DNA of 64,000 bases from NCBI GenBank assembly GCA_930367215.1, contig OV884060.1, positions 104,696,151 through 104,760,150 on the forward strand, in the 5' to 3' direction. The notes below the pieces were generated by a model. That model was not told the origin of the DNA. It did not search any database and saw only the letters and a list, made by a program, of their open reading frames with translations. A program made the position numbers and the translations under genes. This document shows, piece by piece, positions 1 to 11,425 of the stretch (positions are counted from its first letter, which is position 1; each line of letters starts with the position of its first letter). The DNA is from Pollenia angustigena. Taxonomy: Eukaryota; Arthropoda; Insecta; Diptera; Polleniidae.

Positions 1-1010
1 ACCAACCAAAAATTTATTTTGTTTCTTATAATGTTGTTGTTGTTTCTGTTGTTTAAAAAGAGTGAAAAGTATTTTTACCTGTTATTTTTTTTTTACTTCA
101 AGCCTCTTCATCTTTCTTACTGTTGTAATTTTTTAAAGTGTCCAAAAATTTACTGTATGTGTTTTTTGTTGTAGTTCTTATATTTCACATTAGGAAGTGT
201 TGCTTACGATCAAATAAAAAAATGCAAAAAGACGACAACATTAAAGAGCGTTAAATATTTCATACAAAATTATGAAAACTTGAAACCAATAACGCGTGTA
301 TTATATTTTTGAATGGTTGTCAACATTTTTGTTGGTTAAATAAAAATCAAACAAAAATTTTAATTGAATCAGTAAAAAAATTTGTAGAAATTAAAAAAAT
401 TTTCAAACAAGCGTTTGTTTGAAAATAATTCGGCAATAATTTTTTCTGTGTATAAAAGAGGTTCAGTTTGAGATAAAACACTGATTTTTGTTTTATATAT
501 TGAGAAGGTATCAAGGAGTAGTTTTATTTAAGCAATTTAAAATTTTTGATTTTTTTAGATATTACTATGTTGCAATAAAGGAGCGATATATATTTATATT
601 TGTACTAGTAAATGAATAAATACAATTGAAAGAATTATGTTCAAAAAAAGTGTTCGATTTAAGTAAAAGTTATTTTTACAAACATCGCGAGCCAAGTTAA
701 AGTAGAAAATAAAAACGAAAATTTAATTAAAAATGTTCCATTTTGGGAAAAACAATCAGATATACAGCTCGGGTATCTTGTACATAAATTAAATCTAACA
801 TTTAATTATAAAACCGAAATTATTTTTGTAAACCTAGAATTGGATTAACCATATAAGTGCTCGGATATCCTCCTTCCCTTACTCTTATATTTAAAAGCAT
901 TGTAAACAAGAAAAGAATCACTCATTGAGCTAAACCTCGTAAAACACAGTAAAATTAGTCAGTTAGTTGTCAGCAAGAGTAAATCTTTTTTTTATTTAGA
1001 AATCACAGGA
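1..1010. other. AT-rich non-coding stretch upstream of ERV0 gag
   Basis: No supportable gene. The stretch is AT-rich and leads straight into the start of a degenerate errantivirus gag at 1011, so it probably contains that element's leader and perhaps its 5' LTR. I could not find an AGTTA LTR start or a convincing primer site. A TATAAAAG at 451-458 followed by TCAGTT at 463 looks promoter-like, but the spacing is too short for a normal TATA-to-initiator distance. Confidence 0.4.
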
Positions 1011-2467
1011 ATGGAGGTGCTACAAAAGCAAATGCTCGAAATGACTGGAGCCATAAACACGGCACTTGCCAGGAAAAGGCTCTAGAAGATAGGATTAGGA
1101 GTATTGAGAGTCCACCAGACTCAGTCGAATCCCTTCAAATGCCACCGTGCTCCTCGGACTGAATTGGACCGGGTGAAAGAACTTCAACCATTCGATGGTA
1201 ATCCAACGCAATACGTGTCCTGGCTACGCAGTGTAGATATTGGACGATGAAATAGTTTGTTCAAAACCGATACACAGGTTATTTTTGCAAAGCATCAGAC
1301 AAAAGGTAAGAGGAAACGCTGATGCAGCTTTTGTCTCTTACAATATGTTTGATCCGGACTGGGGGAAATTTAGAAATGTCTTTCACTGCAATATGCAGAT
1401 AAAAGGGACGTTAGGGCCCTTGAGCACTAATTCAGCCAACTGGAGCAAAGAAACTTAAAAGTTGGTGAGTTCCACGTCTCTGTAAACCATCAAGTCTCCT
1501 TAATAATTAACAAAATAAAAACTGAGACTTCTCCAATGATACCATTGACGTCTTGGTGGAAACTTATAGGAAAAATTTTGGGACATTTTTAAACGTGGCT
1601 TGATTGGTGAACTCTCCACACTTTAAATTGTCCAAGGGCCAGAGACTCTGTCAGAAGTCTTCGCTATGTGCCTACAGATTCAAAACCAAACTCTAAGGAA
1701 CACTAACAGTTACCCGCTTGTTTCAAGTCAAATTACTGTCCATACAAATATAATGCCGCGTATTGACCCTAGGTTACCGCCTCATCCGTTTAACGGTATC
1801 CCAAGAAGATTAAAGATTAAATTAAATACCTTTAATTCCAATAATCCCCACCGGTTGTAAATCATTGCCGCCAAGGCTATTAGGATAAAGGTCAGCTGAA
1901 AAAATGGAGGTCAACAGGCCTACTTACGAGTAGTGAATAACATAAAATTCAGATAATTTCGGGAACCCTTTTATGCGGAAAAAGCTGTTTAATACCCATG
2001 TGGAACACCACATTCCTTCCGGATATGCAGGATATGAATTTAATGAAACACAAGACAACGAAAGGATTTCTCTAGAAGTAAATTTTATGACCCTTCCAGT
2101 TCCTTCCAACGTTCCTTACCTTAAAGTTACAACAAAACAAGTGATGACGCCAAAGTTGCTGATAGATACTGGAGCGAATAAAATTTTCGCTGTTTTCCAT
2201 ATGTGTGAATCAGGCACCCGTATTATTTATTTATTTATATCGATTTTCTAATGCAACAAGATAATATATCTTATAGATTAGAGTGTAAGAATCAGAACAG
2301 TAAAAGAACTTAAAAAACCATTCCTCGTAAGAACAGCTGTGAGATTAATTAAAATATATCAGAAAGTACAAGGTAGATTTTTTGAATCAGTGGGAATTGA
2401 AAATAATATAACGCTTTACATACTTCCTGGGCTAAGTTTATTTGACGGTTTAATAGGTAACGATAAT
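1011..2467 (+). pseudogene. ERV0 gag and protease relic (errantivirus)
   Basis: Degenerate first part of a gypsy-class errantivirus. The start at 1011 (MEVLQKQMLEMTGAI) closely matches the intact gag at 47374 (MEDLQKKVLEMTGAL), so the two belong to one family. Further matches run in changing frames: a PFDGNP-like segment near 1190, an RKVRGNAD-like segment near 1300, and a VNHQxSLIINKIKTE segment near 1490. The protease follows, with the active-site motif LLIDTGANK near 2157 and the flap-like FDGLIGND just before 2467. Many stops and frameshifts make it non-functional. It is cut at 2467 by the ERV1 LTR. Two pol pieces of the same family reappear at 12737 and 16592, which suggests that everything between was inserted into or deleted from ERV0. 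Confidence 0.8.
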
Positions 2468-3019
2468 AGTTACGATAACACATAATAAAACAATAATATA
2501 ACACATTATACAACCACTTTATACATATTTGTATATATGTACATACATATATACAAATGCATATACATACTTTAAAACAACCTAAAACAATTTATTTACA
2601 AAATTCTTAATAATTTAAGTTGCACACTTCACAGTTTAAAGCAACCCAAATATTTACAAAATTCTTAATAATTAAAATTGCACACTACACAGTTCAAAAC
2701 AACCCAAATAATTTATTTACCAAATTCTTAATAATTAAAATTGCATACTACACAGTTTTGACAAAGTTTATTCAATTACTTAAATTTCTTCACATCGAAC
2801 AACCGGAAAACAAAATTCCGACTAATTTTGTTTTCTTTATTCTAATTTTTAATCCAATTAAACATTTTTAGTTCTAAGCAATTTTAAGTTATAAGTATAA
2901 GAATTTACATTATTAAAAGTTAGTCATAATTCACAACTCAATCAATTAATAAAGTTTTATAAAACCAAAAAATAACTTGTGTTTTTTTTTTTTGGTTAAA
3001 AAGAACCCAAACACATTTC
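2468..3019 (+). repeat. 5' LTR of ERV1
   Basis: It starts AGTTACGATAACACAT, the AGTTA start typical of errantivirus LTRs. The first 80 bp recur at 11392-11471 after the polypurine tract. The right edge is set by the primer site at 3020 and is uncertain by about 2 bases. Internally there are near-direct repeats of about 55-60 bp built on 'AATTCTTAATAATTAAAATTGCA' like units at about 2600-2755, here given only as a description of the region. Confidence 0.85.
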
Positions 3020-3037
3020 TGGCGACGAGGATGGGAT
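3020..3037 (+). promoter_or_regulatory. Primer-binding site, tRNA-Ser(GCU)
   Basis: TGGCGACGAGGATGGGAT directly follows the LTR. It is complementary to CCA plus the 3' acceptor end of insect tRNA-Ser(GCU), as I know that tRNA. 17.6 and 297 also prime with a tRNA-Ser, which supports the family call. The match to the tRNA is from memory and needs a check against the host tRNA. Confidence 0.75.
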
Positions 3038-3065
3038 AGGTATATTAATACCAATTCCTTTAAAT

Positions 3066-3170
3066 CAGTGAAAAAAAAATGGTCATATCCTTTGACCATC
3101 AGTGAAAAAAAAACTGTCATATCCTTTGACAACTAGTGAATAAAAGTAGTCATATCCTTTGACTAAGTGA
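3066..3170 (+). repeat. Tandem hairpin units in the ERV1 leader
   Basis: Three spaced copies of a small palindrome, GTCATATCCTTTGAC, lie at about 3082, 3116 and 3150, separated by A-rich GTGAAAAA spacers. Each can fold through its GTCA/TGAC arms. A fourth copy begins at 3441 and is split by the MITE at 3450-4180, with its other half at 4182. Further A/T-rich units containing CAATAAATTAATTTTG follow at 3205-3430. The role is unknown; it may be leader RNA structure. Confidence 0.7.
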
Positions 3171-3449
3171 AAGTGTAAAAGTTACCTTATTCGCGTAGAA
3201 TCAAAACAATAAATTAATTTTGTCTTTGACTACGAACTTTAAAACAATAAATTACTTTTGTTTTAAAAGAAAAAAGGATTGAAACAATAAATTAATTTTG
3301 TTTCATGTTGTGAATTAAGAAAAAAAGGGATTAAAACAATAAATTAATTTTGTTTTATGTTGTGAATTAAAAAGCAATAAAATAATTTTGTTTAAATTAA
3401 AACAAAACAATAAATTAACTTTGTTTTGTGTTGTGAAGTGGTCATATCC

Positions 3450-4180
3450 CCCCAGTAAAAAATGGTGCTTACTGGTAAGCAGGTTTGTAAGGGAGAGAAG
3501 CACAATTCCCCCTTACAAACCTGCTTACAAGAGACATGATTTTTATATGGCGAATTCCCACTTGGAAGCACTACTTTTTTGTAAAATCACTGCGTTTTTC
3601 ATGGCTTACATTATTCCGTGCTTCCAAAAACCGCAACACAAAAACTTATGCAAAAGAACAAAAAGCAAAACAAACACACAACACAGTTAATATGTAATTT
3701 TTAAAATAGAACGAAACTGTACGCAAATTAAAAAGAAAACAACAACAAGTCTAGTAGTTGACCACACAAAAATTTGCTTGCGTCCTCTTTGCTCAAAAAC
3801 AATTTGCTGACTGATTGCGTAATAAAAAAGAAGTAATTTTAAGCATCTCTTGTTTTCGATTACATGTCGGGAATAATCGTAAACACATTTTGAAATCATT
3901 GCAATACAACGTGCTTCCATGTAAGGGATTAACAGAAGCACTTTGAACTTTGGTCGTAAATTTTTTCTTTTAAATAATCATTTCAACTACTCCCTTACAA
4001 CCTGCTTACTTATAAGGGATTATGCGGAGCTATTAAATAATTTTCATTTACTTATATTAAAAATTGACTTCAATGGTTTTCGCTTCCCTGTTGCTTCTAA
4101 GTAGTATGTAATAGCCAGCGCATATATCAGCGCTCTTGTAGTTTTCTTGCTTCCGAAAACCTTAAAATTTTTTACTGGGC
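3450..4180. mobile_element. MITE with CCCAGTAAAAAA termini in the ERV1 leader
   Basis: The ends CCCAGTAAAAAATGG (3450) and AATTTTTTACTGGG (to about 4179) are inverted repeats. It splits the fourth leader hairpin: GTCATATCC to the left, TTGACC to the right. Inside are repeated and inverted copies of CTTACAA(A)CCTGCTTAC and of GTGCTTCC. It has no coding capacity. The target duplication is at most 2 bases (CC), so the superfamily is not assigned. Confidence 0.65.
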
Positions 4181-4927
4181 CTTGACCAAGTAAAAATAAA
4201 AAAAGAAAAATTACGCTGTCCGTGTAAAATCAAAATGATAAACATACTTAATTTTCGACTGTGAATATAAATTTTTTTTTTTTTTTAAGAAAAAAGGATT
4301 AACAAAAAATATATACATAAAATAAAAGAAAAAGAACAGAAAATCAACTAATTTTATTTAACTCAAATCAAATAACTTCAACCCAAATAACAAATCAATT
4401 TTGTGAACTAAAAAAAAAAAAAAAACAAACAACAAAAAAATAAATAATTGTGTTGAATAAGAACAATAAATCAACTTTATCTTGGAACAAAATAACGCTA
4501 TTAAAAGTAAACCTATTTTGAAGGAAGAACTAACATCGGAAGATTGACACCATAAAGCACAAGAAAATCAGCAACAACATCGTTAATCTATTCTACATAC
4601 ATACAAACTAAACCCATTTTGAGAAAATAAGTATCATCAACAATAGAAGACTTACAACAAATATTAAGCCAGATTAAATCATAGTAAGTGTAGCATTTAA
4701 TTATAATAATTTATATTCATAATTGTAATTATATTTATAATATTTGTTTATCTCGAAAAATTTTCCATCGGTATATACATATATATATTCAGTTATTCAA
4801 TACGACGCGCGAATAGAATCAAATAAAATTTTTTTTGCGGTTTTTGTTGTGAACTAACCTTAAATCCTTTTAATAGAAAAAAAAAAACATTTCATACACC
4901 CCATACATTCCTTTGCGCTATCCCAAA
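4181..4927. other. ERV1 leader, non-coding
   Basis: AT-rich leader between the MITE and gag, with poly-A and poly-T runs and no supportable frame. The gag start is the ATG in CAAAATGGC at 4928. Confidence 0.6.
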
Positions 4928-6019
4928 ATGGCAAGCCCTCAGATTAACTTAGACCCAATCAGATATTTAAACAATTTACCCCAATTCAACGGTAATAGGA
5001 ATGATTTAATGACCTTTACGAGGTTAATAGATAGAATTTACCCAATACTCGCCACATATGACGAGTTATCCCAATTACTTTTCTCAGAAATCATCAAGAG
5101 TAGACTTGTTGGTAGGGCGAAGGAGGTAATTGAGATAAATACCCAAGTTAGATCTTGGGAAGATATTAAGAAAACGCTTCAAAATAATTTCGGTGAAAGA
5201 AAGAATTGTGAGGAATTATATGACGACCTAAGAGCTGTCACTTTCCATACAAACACAATTGATTTCTACAATGACATTAAGTATAGACTAAGGCGTTTAA
5301 ATAATAAAAGTGTAATGGTACTAGGCGAAGGAGAAGTCGCAAACCATGTCTCAATGAATAACCAGAGAACGGCTCTACATATTTTCAAAAATAAAATTCC
5401 AGAGCCCATGAAAACCATCCTAGCGTGTAGAAATCCAACATCGTTGGAAGCCGCTATGGACATCATGTACGAAAATGGATATGATCAAATGGGCAAAGAT
5501 AGCCGCATATATTCAAGAAAGGCCAGACAACCTAAGGATAACAATACTGATGCAAACAATAAAAAGCAATATCAAGGATATAGAGGGCATGGTAACTATC
5601 AACAGAGTGATAATAGTAAAGACAATCCTAGATACGGTAACTATCAACAGAACGACAATAGTAGAGAAAATCCTAGATACGGTAACTATCAACAGAACGA
5701 CAATAGTAGAGAAAATCCTAGATATGGTAACTATCAGCAGAACGATAATGGTAAGGAAAATCCTAGGCATGGCAATTATCGGCAGAGCGATAGAAGTAGG
5801 GAAAATCCAAGACGTAGCAATTATCGTCAGAACGATAATAGTCAGGAAAATTCAAGACACTTTTATAGAAGTAATGAAGATCAAAGATGGCATAATAATC
5901 AAAATCACAACAACCATAACCAAATGACCCAACCACAGCAATCAAGCGTGGAACCCATGGACGTTAATAATGTGGAAAATTTTCAGCAGACAGCCTCTAC
6001 GGAAAATTACCATATATAA
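4928..6019 (+). CDS. gag: ERV1 Gag (363 aa, intact)
   Basis: Structural polyprotein that builds the virus-like particle and binds the element RNA. The ATG at 4928 (CAAAATGGC) gives MASPQINLDPIRY; the frame is open further upstream, but only with non-ATG codons. Residues from about 1 to 200 form the capsid-like part (QFNGNRNDLMTFTRLIDRIY, SWEDIKKTLQNNFGERK), typical of 17.6/297 Gag. From about 215 a run of 15-residue repeats built on GNYQQNDNSRENPRY gives a basic, Asn/Gln-rich tail likely to bind nucleic acid in place of a zinc knuckle, since no CCHC is visible. Near the end, VEPMDVNNV resembles the pre-protease linker of related elements. The pol frame starts at the gag stop. This is the only undamaged ERV1 gene. 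Confidence 0.85.
   Translation: MASPQINLDPIRYLNNLPQFNGNRNDLMTFTRLIDRIYPILATYDELSQLLFSEIIKSRLVGRAKEVIEINTQVRSWEDIKKTLQNNFGERKNCEELYDDLRAVTFHTNTIDFYNDIKYRLRRLNNKSVMVLGEGEVANHVSMNNQRTALHIFKNKIPEPMKTILACRNPTSLEAAMDIMYENGYDQMGKDSRIYSRKARQPKDNNTDANNKKQYQGYRGHGNYQQSDNSKDNPRYGNYQQNDNSRENPRYGNYQQNDNSRENPRYGNYQQNDNGKENPRHGNYRQSDRSRENPRRSNYRQNDNSQENSRHFYRSNEDQRWHNNQNHNNHNQMTQPQQSSVEPMDVNNVENFQQTASTENYHI
5585..5870 (+). repeat. 45-bp in-frame minisatellite in ERV1 gag
   Basis: About six copies of a 45-bp unit, each encoding 15 residues on the pattern GNYQQNDNSRENPRY. The central copies are nearly identical, while the outer ones diverge (RQSDRSREN, RQNDNSQEN). The unit length keeps the gag frame open. 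Copy number should vary between element copies. Confidence 0.85.
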
Positions 6020-6270
6020 TGATAAAAACAAAATTAGGAACCTTAAAATTTATTATAGACACAGGAGCAACGCACTCCATTATTAACCCAGGTATTTGTC
6101 ATCCTAGATGGAGAAAAGATACCGATATTATGAACCTCAAAACAATTCAACATACCATTACAATTAATGAAAAAGTATCTATTCCACTTTTCGAAGAACT
6201 TGGCGACACCAACAATAGAATATAATTTTTAGTCTGTAATTTTCATACGTATTATGATGGCTGGTACAAC
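6019..6270 (+). pseudogene. pol: ERV1 protease (broken)
   Basis: Aspartic protease that cleaves the Gag and Pol polyproteins. The active-site motif FIIDTGATHS lies near 6049-6078. The frame begins beside the gag stop, so pol would be reached by frameshifting or reinitiation. An in-frame TAA at 6223-6225 ends the open part. The following HTYYDG segment stays in this frame, then a frameshift between about 6245 and 6270 leads into the RT frame. Confidence 0.75.
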
Positions 6271-8246
6271 TAAAGGCTATTATAAATTTAAAGGATAATA
6301 TATTAGAAGTTGGAGAAAAAAGAATCTCATTAAAATACAATACAAGTGGTGTGGAATATTATTTTGAAAAAGATGGCGTATACGAAATAGAATTGCCTAT
6401 AGAACAGAAAGAAGGATTAATATATAAGCCTCAAACAATATTAGCAAACAATAAAAATGTTGAAATCATGGAAGGAGTATATGAAGCAGAAAACTTCAAA
6501 ATGAATGCTCTAGTCAATGTCAGTGGAAAGATTCCAAAAAGAGTTGCATTTCAAACTCAAGAAACAGATAAAATAACAGAAGAAAATTTTTACATTAGCC
6601 CTTCAAATAACGAAAATCTTAAACCCCCCCTATTAGAACAGATACGAACCTCTCACTTGAATCTTGAAAAAAAGAAGAAATTACTACAAACCATAAACAA
6701 TTTTAAAAAAATATTTTATACAGAAGAAAGTGATTTAACATTTACCAATGCAATCAAACACGAAATAAGGACAGTTAATAACATCCCAATAGCTGCGAAA
6801 ACATACCGCTACCCCTACGTTCACAAAGACGAAGTGAAAAAACAAATCAAAGAAATGTTGGATAAAAAAATAATCAGACACAGCCATTCGCCTTACTCAG
6901 CTCCGGTTTGGATTGTACCAAAGAAAATGGATGCTAGTGGCAAGAAAAAATGGATATTGGTGATCGATTACCGCAGGTTAAATGAGGTAACAATCGACGA
7001 CAAATATCCAATCCCCAATATCGACGAAATCTTGGAAAAACTAGGAAGGTGTCAATATTTTACGACATTGGATCTTGCCAAAGGATTCCACCAGATCGAA
7101 ATACACGATAAGGATATACCTAAGACGGCTTTCAGTGTGGAAGGCGGCCACTACGAGTTCCTTCGTATGCCTTTTGGACTGAAGACAGCCCCGGCAACTT
7201 TCCAACGTCTAATCAACAACGTTCTAGGAGACTTAATTAACAAGATCTGCCTAGTGTATTTAGACGATATAATAATATTTTCGACATCACTACAAGAACA
7301 TGTAGAATCCCTAACTAAAGTATTTCAGAGACTTAAAGAGGTAAACCTAAAAATTCAACTTGACAAAAGTGAGTTTTTGAAAAGGGAGACCAATTTTCTT
7401 GGACATATTGTAACTGAAGAAGGCATCAAGCCAAACCCTGATAAAATAATATGCGTACAAAATTTCCCATTACCAACTACACAAAAAGAAATCAAGCAGT
7501 TCCTCGGATTAGCAGGATACTTTAGAAAATTTATAAAGGACTATTCAAAAATTGCAAGGCCAATGACTAAATATCTAAAGAAAGATACTAGTATTGATAT
7601 AAATGATCCGGAATACATCGAAAGTTTCAAAACATTAAAAATCTTATTAGTAAATTCTCCTGTTCTTATATACCCCGACTTTAATAAAAAATTCACTTTA
7701 CAAACAGACGCAAGTAATTTCGAGATAGGTGCAGTGTTATCCCAAGACGGACACCCAGTTTGCTACGCAAGTAGAACACTTAATGACCACGAACAGAATT
7801 ACAGTACCATCGAGAAAGAACTGTTAGCGATAGTATGGGCAACACAACAATTAAGACCATACTTATTTGGCAGAAGATTCTTAATTGAAACTGACCATAG
7901 ACCCCTAACTTGGTTATTTTCCATTAAGGAACCTAATTCAAAACTTATACGATGGAGGTTACGGTTAGAAGAATACGATTATGAAATCAAATACAAAAAA
8001 GGAATCTTAAATGGAAATGCCGATGCGCTATCTAGAGTCGAAATAAATCTGAACGAAGGAAATAATACTTCAACATCTACAAATAATAGTTTAATTATTG
8101 AAACAACCAACCCTTTGAATTTTTACAAACAACAAATTATTATTAATAAAACAACATCCGGATCACTGAAAATAAATACGAGAAAATATTTAAAAATAAC
8201 AGGAAAACAATATCAGCTAAAAAGTTTGACGAATCAACCCTCATAA
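6270..8246 (+). pseudogene. pol: ERV1 reverse transcriptase and RNase H
   Basis: It copies element RNA into DNA and degrades the RNA strand. The longest open stretch is 6351-8246 (631 aa). RT motifs are complete: LVIDYRRLNEVTIDDKYPIP, LDLAKGFHQIEI, FLRMPFGLKTAPATFQ and the catalytic YLDD at about 7257. The thumb and connection follow (NFLGHIVTEEGIKPNP, FLGLAGYFRKFI). RNase H is recognisable by QTDASNFEIGAVLSQ, TIEKELLAIVWA and ETDHRPLTWL, ending in NGNADALSR. The domain looks catalytically intact. It is called a pseudogene because it is cut off from protease by a frameshift upstream and from integrase by a stop and frameshift at 8246-8288. Confidence 0.85.
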
Positions 8247-8287
8247 CAATTTTAAAAAATCACTTTAATCCCGATAGAGCAAATGCA

Positions 8288-9886
8288 GTGCTAATTAACG
8301 ACGAAACTATCGCAGAACAATTTAAAGAAGTATTAAACAAATATTTTGAAGCCAATGACAGATTTAAAGTCTTAATATGCAAAAAAGTATTAGAAGACAT
8401 CTTAGATGAAAATATTCTAACAGAGAAAATAGAAAAGGAACATAGGAAAAATAATCACAGGGGTATTAACGAAAATTTTGCAGAATTAAAAACAGAAATA
8501 TACCACCCACAATTAAAATTACGGGTAACACAATTGATAAATAATTGTGAAATATGCAACAAAGAAAAATACGACAGACATCCTATTAAACAAAAATTCC
8601 AAATTACAAAAACACCGGAGAAACCAGGAGAAATAGTCCATGCGGACGTATTTTATAGCTTAGAAAAAACCCTATTCCTTACATTTATCGACAAATTCTC
8701 CAAATATGCCCAGGCAATCAAAATAAAAAACAGATCGTGGATCGAATTCAAAATCGCCTTTGGCATCAGTTGGGAATATAAAAAAATTAATCATTGACAA
8801 CGAACTAGGCTTCAAAGCACTTCCCCTTTTGGAATTCCTTAGGGAACAAAACATTGAAGTTCACTATACTTCAAACAATAATCATACTTCAAACTCGGAT
8901 GTAGAGCGCTTGCATAATACAATCAATGAACACCTAAGAATCTTAAAACACGATCCCAACAGAGATACAGAATCAGTCGAAGAAAAAATTTATAAAATTA
9001 TTATGTTTTATAATAATACTATCCATTCCACAACCAAAAGAAAACCAGTTGATTTCAGGAATGGAATTATCAGTCAAGATGACTACAAATCAATCAAAGA
9101 AACTATTATGAAAGTTAAAGAAAATAGTATAAATAAACTTAATGCAAACCGAGAAAACGTAGATATCCAAACAGGACCTGTTTACTTAACCCTTTCAGTG
9201 TTTTTGTCGAATATATTCGACATTACATTGTACTCTGTTTCTACGCAATTTTACTGTATAAAAGTGTACAGTAAATTATATTTTTTTTGTTTTATCTGAA
9301 AGAAAGACACGTTTGCTATTTTAAATAGTTGTTACATTAGGCATTGACTTTCTTTTCTTAATATTGAGGGCATTGTTACACTAGTCAGGAAATTCGTAAA
9401 AAGGTTATATTTAGGACGAAAAAAAATAATAGTTTCGGTGATCGGGCGATATTAAAAACAATTTGTAAGTATTTATACATGCGTAAATAAATATTTACTT
9501 GAAAAAAAATATGAGAAAAATTAATTTTAGGTTCTTTTGGGGACCTTTGAAGGTCAATTTTGAAAATATTTGACATGCCCTAACAACCAAGGGAGCTACA
9601 TGAAACAAAAACTACTATTTTTCCCGGCTTCAGCGCCATCACATTACCTTGAATACAAATTTTCAGATCTATATCTCGCCAAAAATTATTTTTGACCCTG
9701 AAAGGGTTAAGAGATGAAAGAGGAGGTAAAAACCACTCTAAATTCCGTAAAATAGTTGTTTCCGAACTTGATAATGATCATGTTATTACAAACACGGGAC
9801 ATAAATACTATAAGTCCCACATTAAAAGAAAAAAGAAACATCAAAATACCGAAAACCAAACCACAAATACATTAGAAATTACATAA
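8288..9886 (+). pseudogene. pol: ERV1 integrase, interrupted by a MITE
   Basis: It inserts the DNA copy into the chromosome. The zinc-binding HHCC domain is present (EHRKNNHRG ... CEICNKEKYDRHP). Catalytic residues can be placed as D in VHADVF, D in LIIDNELGF and E in SDVERLHNT. A frameshift lies near 8740-8790, between the first and second Asp. The C-terminal part reads to TGPVYL at 9189, stops at a 517-bp piggyBac MITE, and resumes in the same frame at 9707 with RDERGGKNHSKF, ending at 9886. The MITE's TTAA duplication accounts exactly for the split. Confidence 0.85.
9190..9706. mobile_element. piggyBac-type MITE in ERV1 integrase
   Basis: Flanked by TTAA at 9186-9189 and 9707-9710, the target duplication diagnostic of piggyBac. 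The ends are CCCTTTCAGTG and CCTGAAAGGG. At 517 bp it encodes no transposase, so it must have been moved in trans. Reading through without it puts the pol frame back in register, which proves it is an insertion. Confidence 0.88.
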
Positions 9887-9889
9887 ATT

Positions 9890-9909
9890 ATATAACTATT
9901 TATTTTCAG
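9890..9909 (+). promoter_or_regulatory. Candidate env 3' splice site in ERV1
   Basis: A pyrimidine-rich run ending TATTTATTTTCAG lies immediately before the env ATG at 9910. Errantivirus env is expressed from a spliced mRNA, so this is a good acceptor candidate. A similar CTTTCTTTTATAG precedes the ERV3 env ATG at 22435. Confidence 0.6.
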
Positions 9910-11425
9910 ATGAAATCTATACTAATACTACTATCAACTTCAATTTTGCATCTTCTGAACGCACAAAAATTATATATCCAAGACCTTACAAACAACAATG
10001 GATACATACCGATAAAAGAGGAAAATGATATAAGGACTATTGATCACTACCACAGGTTATTTCACTTCATCAACTTAACACAATACCACCACTCTATTGA
10101 AATAATAGAGAAGAATATAAAACTATTGGACGGGTAAATTTTAGATACAAAACCATTGCTGGATACAATAAAAAATGATTTTGTTTTACTTAAAGTCAAA
10201 ATAAACAATTTATCTCCCCATTTTAGGAACAAACGAGGTCTTAAACGAGGTAAAGGAATTAAATTTATAACTGGAAACTTAGACAGCGAAGACGAAAAAG
10301 AAATTAATAACGCTCTTGATTTCCTAGCAAAAGGCATGCAAAATAACTCAATAGAAATAAACTCATTTGTCCAAATAAGCGAAACTCTGTCCTCCCAAAT
10401 AAAAAACACTACAATGCATATTAACAAGCAACAAGCCATTGTTACGAGATATATAAACAAATTTCGAAATGAAATTCAAAATTAAATATCAACACTAGAA
10501 GATGAAGTAACTTTTCTAAAACACATATATCAAATTGATAACGATATAACCCTTCTGAGGAATCACGTAGACGACATTGGTCAGGTGATATTCACCAGCA
10601 AATTAGGTATCATTCCAACGGACATTCTAGATCAACGAGAGTTTCAACTCATTGATGACTTTGAGTCTTACACTAATATCAAAATTAACGTGATATATCT
10701 TGAAGACACTATTTCAATCATGCTTTCTATACCAAAATATTCCTCCAATTCCCTTTCTAAAATTACCTTCGAACCAATTCCTAACATACAAAATAAATCA
10801 CTATACCTTAAAGAAAACCAAATACTTCTTGATAAAAACCTTAATATATGTATTCCATAAAACATTTAGTGACCCTTGCATTGAAAATATTGTTCATAAC
10901 AATGAAGCCAAATGTACATTAAGAAAATTTGATTTCTTAGAAATTAAAGAAATAAAAGAAGGCTTTCTTTTATTTAAAAATTTTTTCGGTAACTTAACAG
11001 AAAATTTCATTCATGAGAACTATGGAAAATTTTCCGGGACATTTATCTTAAAATTCGGAAATTGTAATGTAACAATAGAAAATAAAACGTATTATAACGA
11101 TAAATTAAATATCAAAGAAAATGTAATATTATCTTATTTAATCACCGACATTAAAGAAAACAAAACATTTATAGATTTAAAACTGGAAGATCTCTATATA
11201 AAACAATTAATTTACGAAAACAATTTTAAAAATATAGATTTTAAACATAAAACTAATAAAATATTAAACATAACAAGTAACGGAATAAATGTTATTATTG
11301 TTATTATTATTATTATATTAACATTTTTTGTATACAAAAGAAAAATTAATGTTTACAATATTTCGTCGGAGCCTCATTCTAAGGATGGGGGAGTTACGAT
11401 AACACATAATAAAACAATAATATAA
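9910..11425 (+). pseudogene. env: ERV1 envelope glycoprotein (broken)
   Basis: Fusion-type Env of errantiviruses, related to baculovirus F proteins and normally placed in the virion membrane. The ATG at 9910 opens a hydrophobic signal peptide (ILILLSTSILHLLNA), then LYIQDLTNNNGYIPI, a segment also conserved in ERV3 Env. A basic RNKR site near 10230 fits a furin cleavage site, though the hydrophobic fusion segment behind it is not typical. A coiled-coil-like region follows. The end carries a transmembrane helix (VIIVIIIIILTFFVY) and a short tail reaching into the LTR. It is broken by in-frame stops at 10135 and 10483 and by a frameshift between about 10700 and 10860. Confidence 0.8.
11381..11391 (+). 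promoter_or_regulatory. ERV1 polypurine tract
   Basis: AAGGATGGGGG lies directly before the 3' LTR start at 11392. Such tracts prime plus-strand DNA synthesis in LTR elements. Confidence 0.8.

Noticed and set aside
451..470. TATA box plus TCAGTT initiator
   Set aside because: Spacing of only about 12 bases; AT-rich background gives many TATA-like words.
3020..3037. tRNA gene
   Set aside because: Only 18 bases complementary to a tRNA 3' end at the LTR edge; it is a primer-binding site. The same holds at 45877.
5585..5870. Regular 45-bp repeats as a CRISPR-like array
   Set aside because: Units are contiguous and coding, with no spacers, in a eukaryotic retroelement.
5513..5945. Long minus-strand frames opposite ERV1 gag (repeats of TIVVLLIVTVSRIFS)
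   Set aside because: Shadow of the 45-bp coding repeat on the other strand; no start context, no known family.
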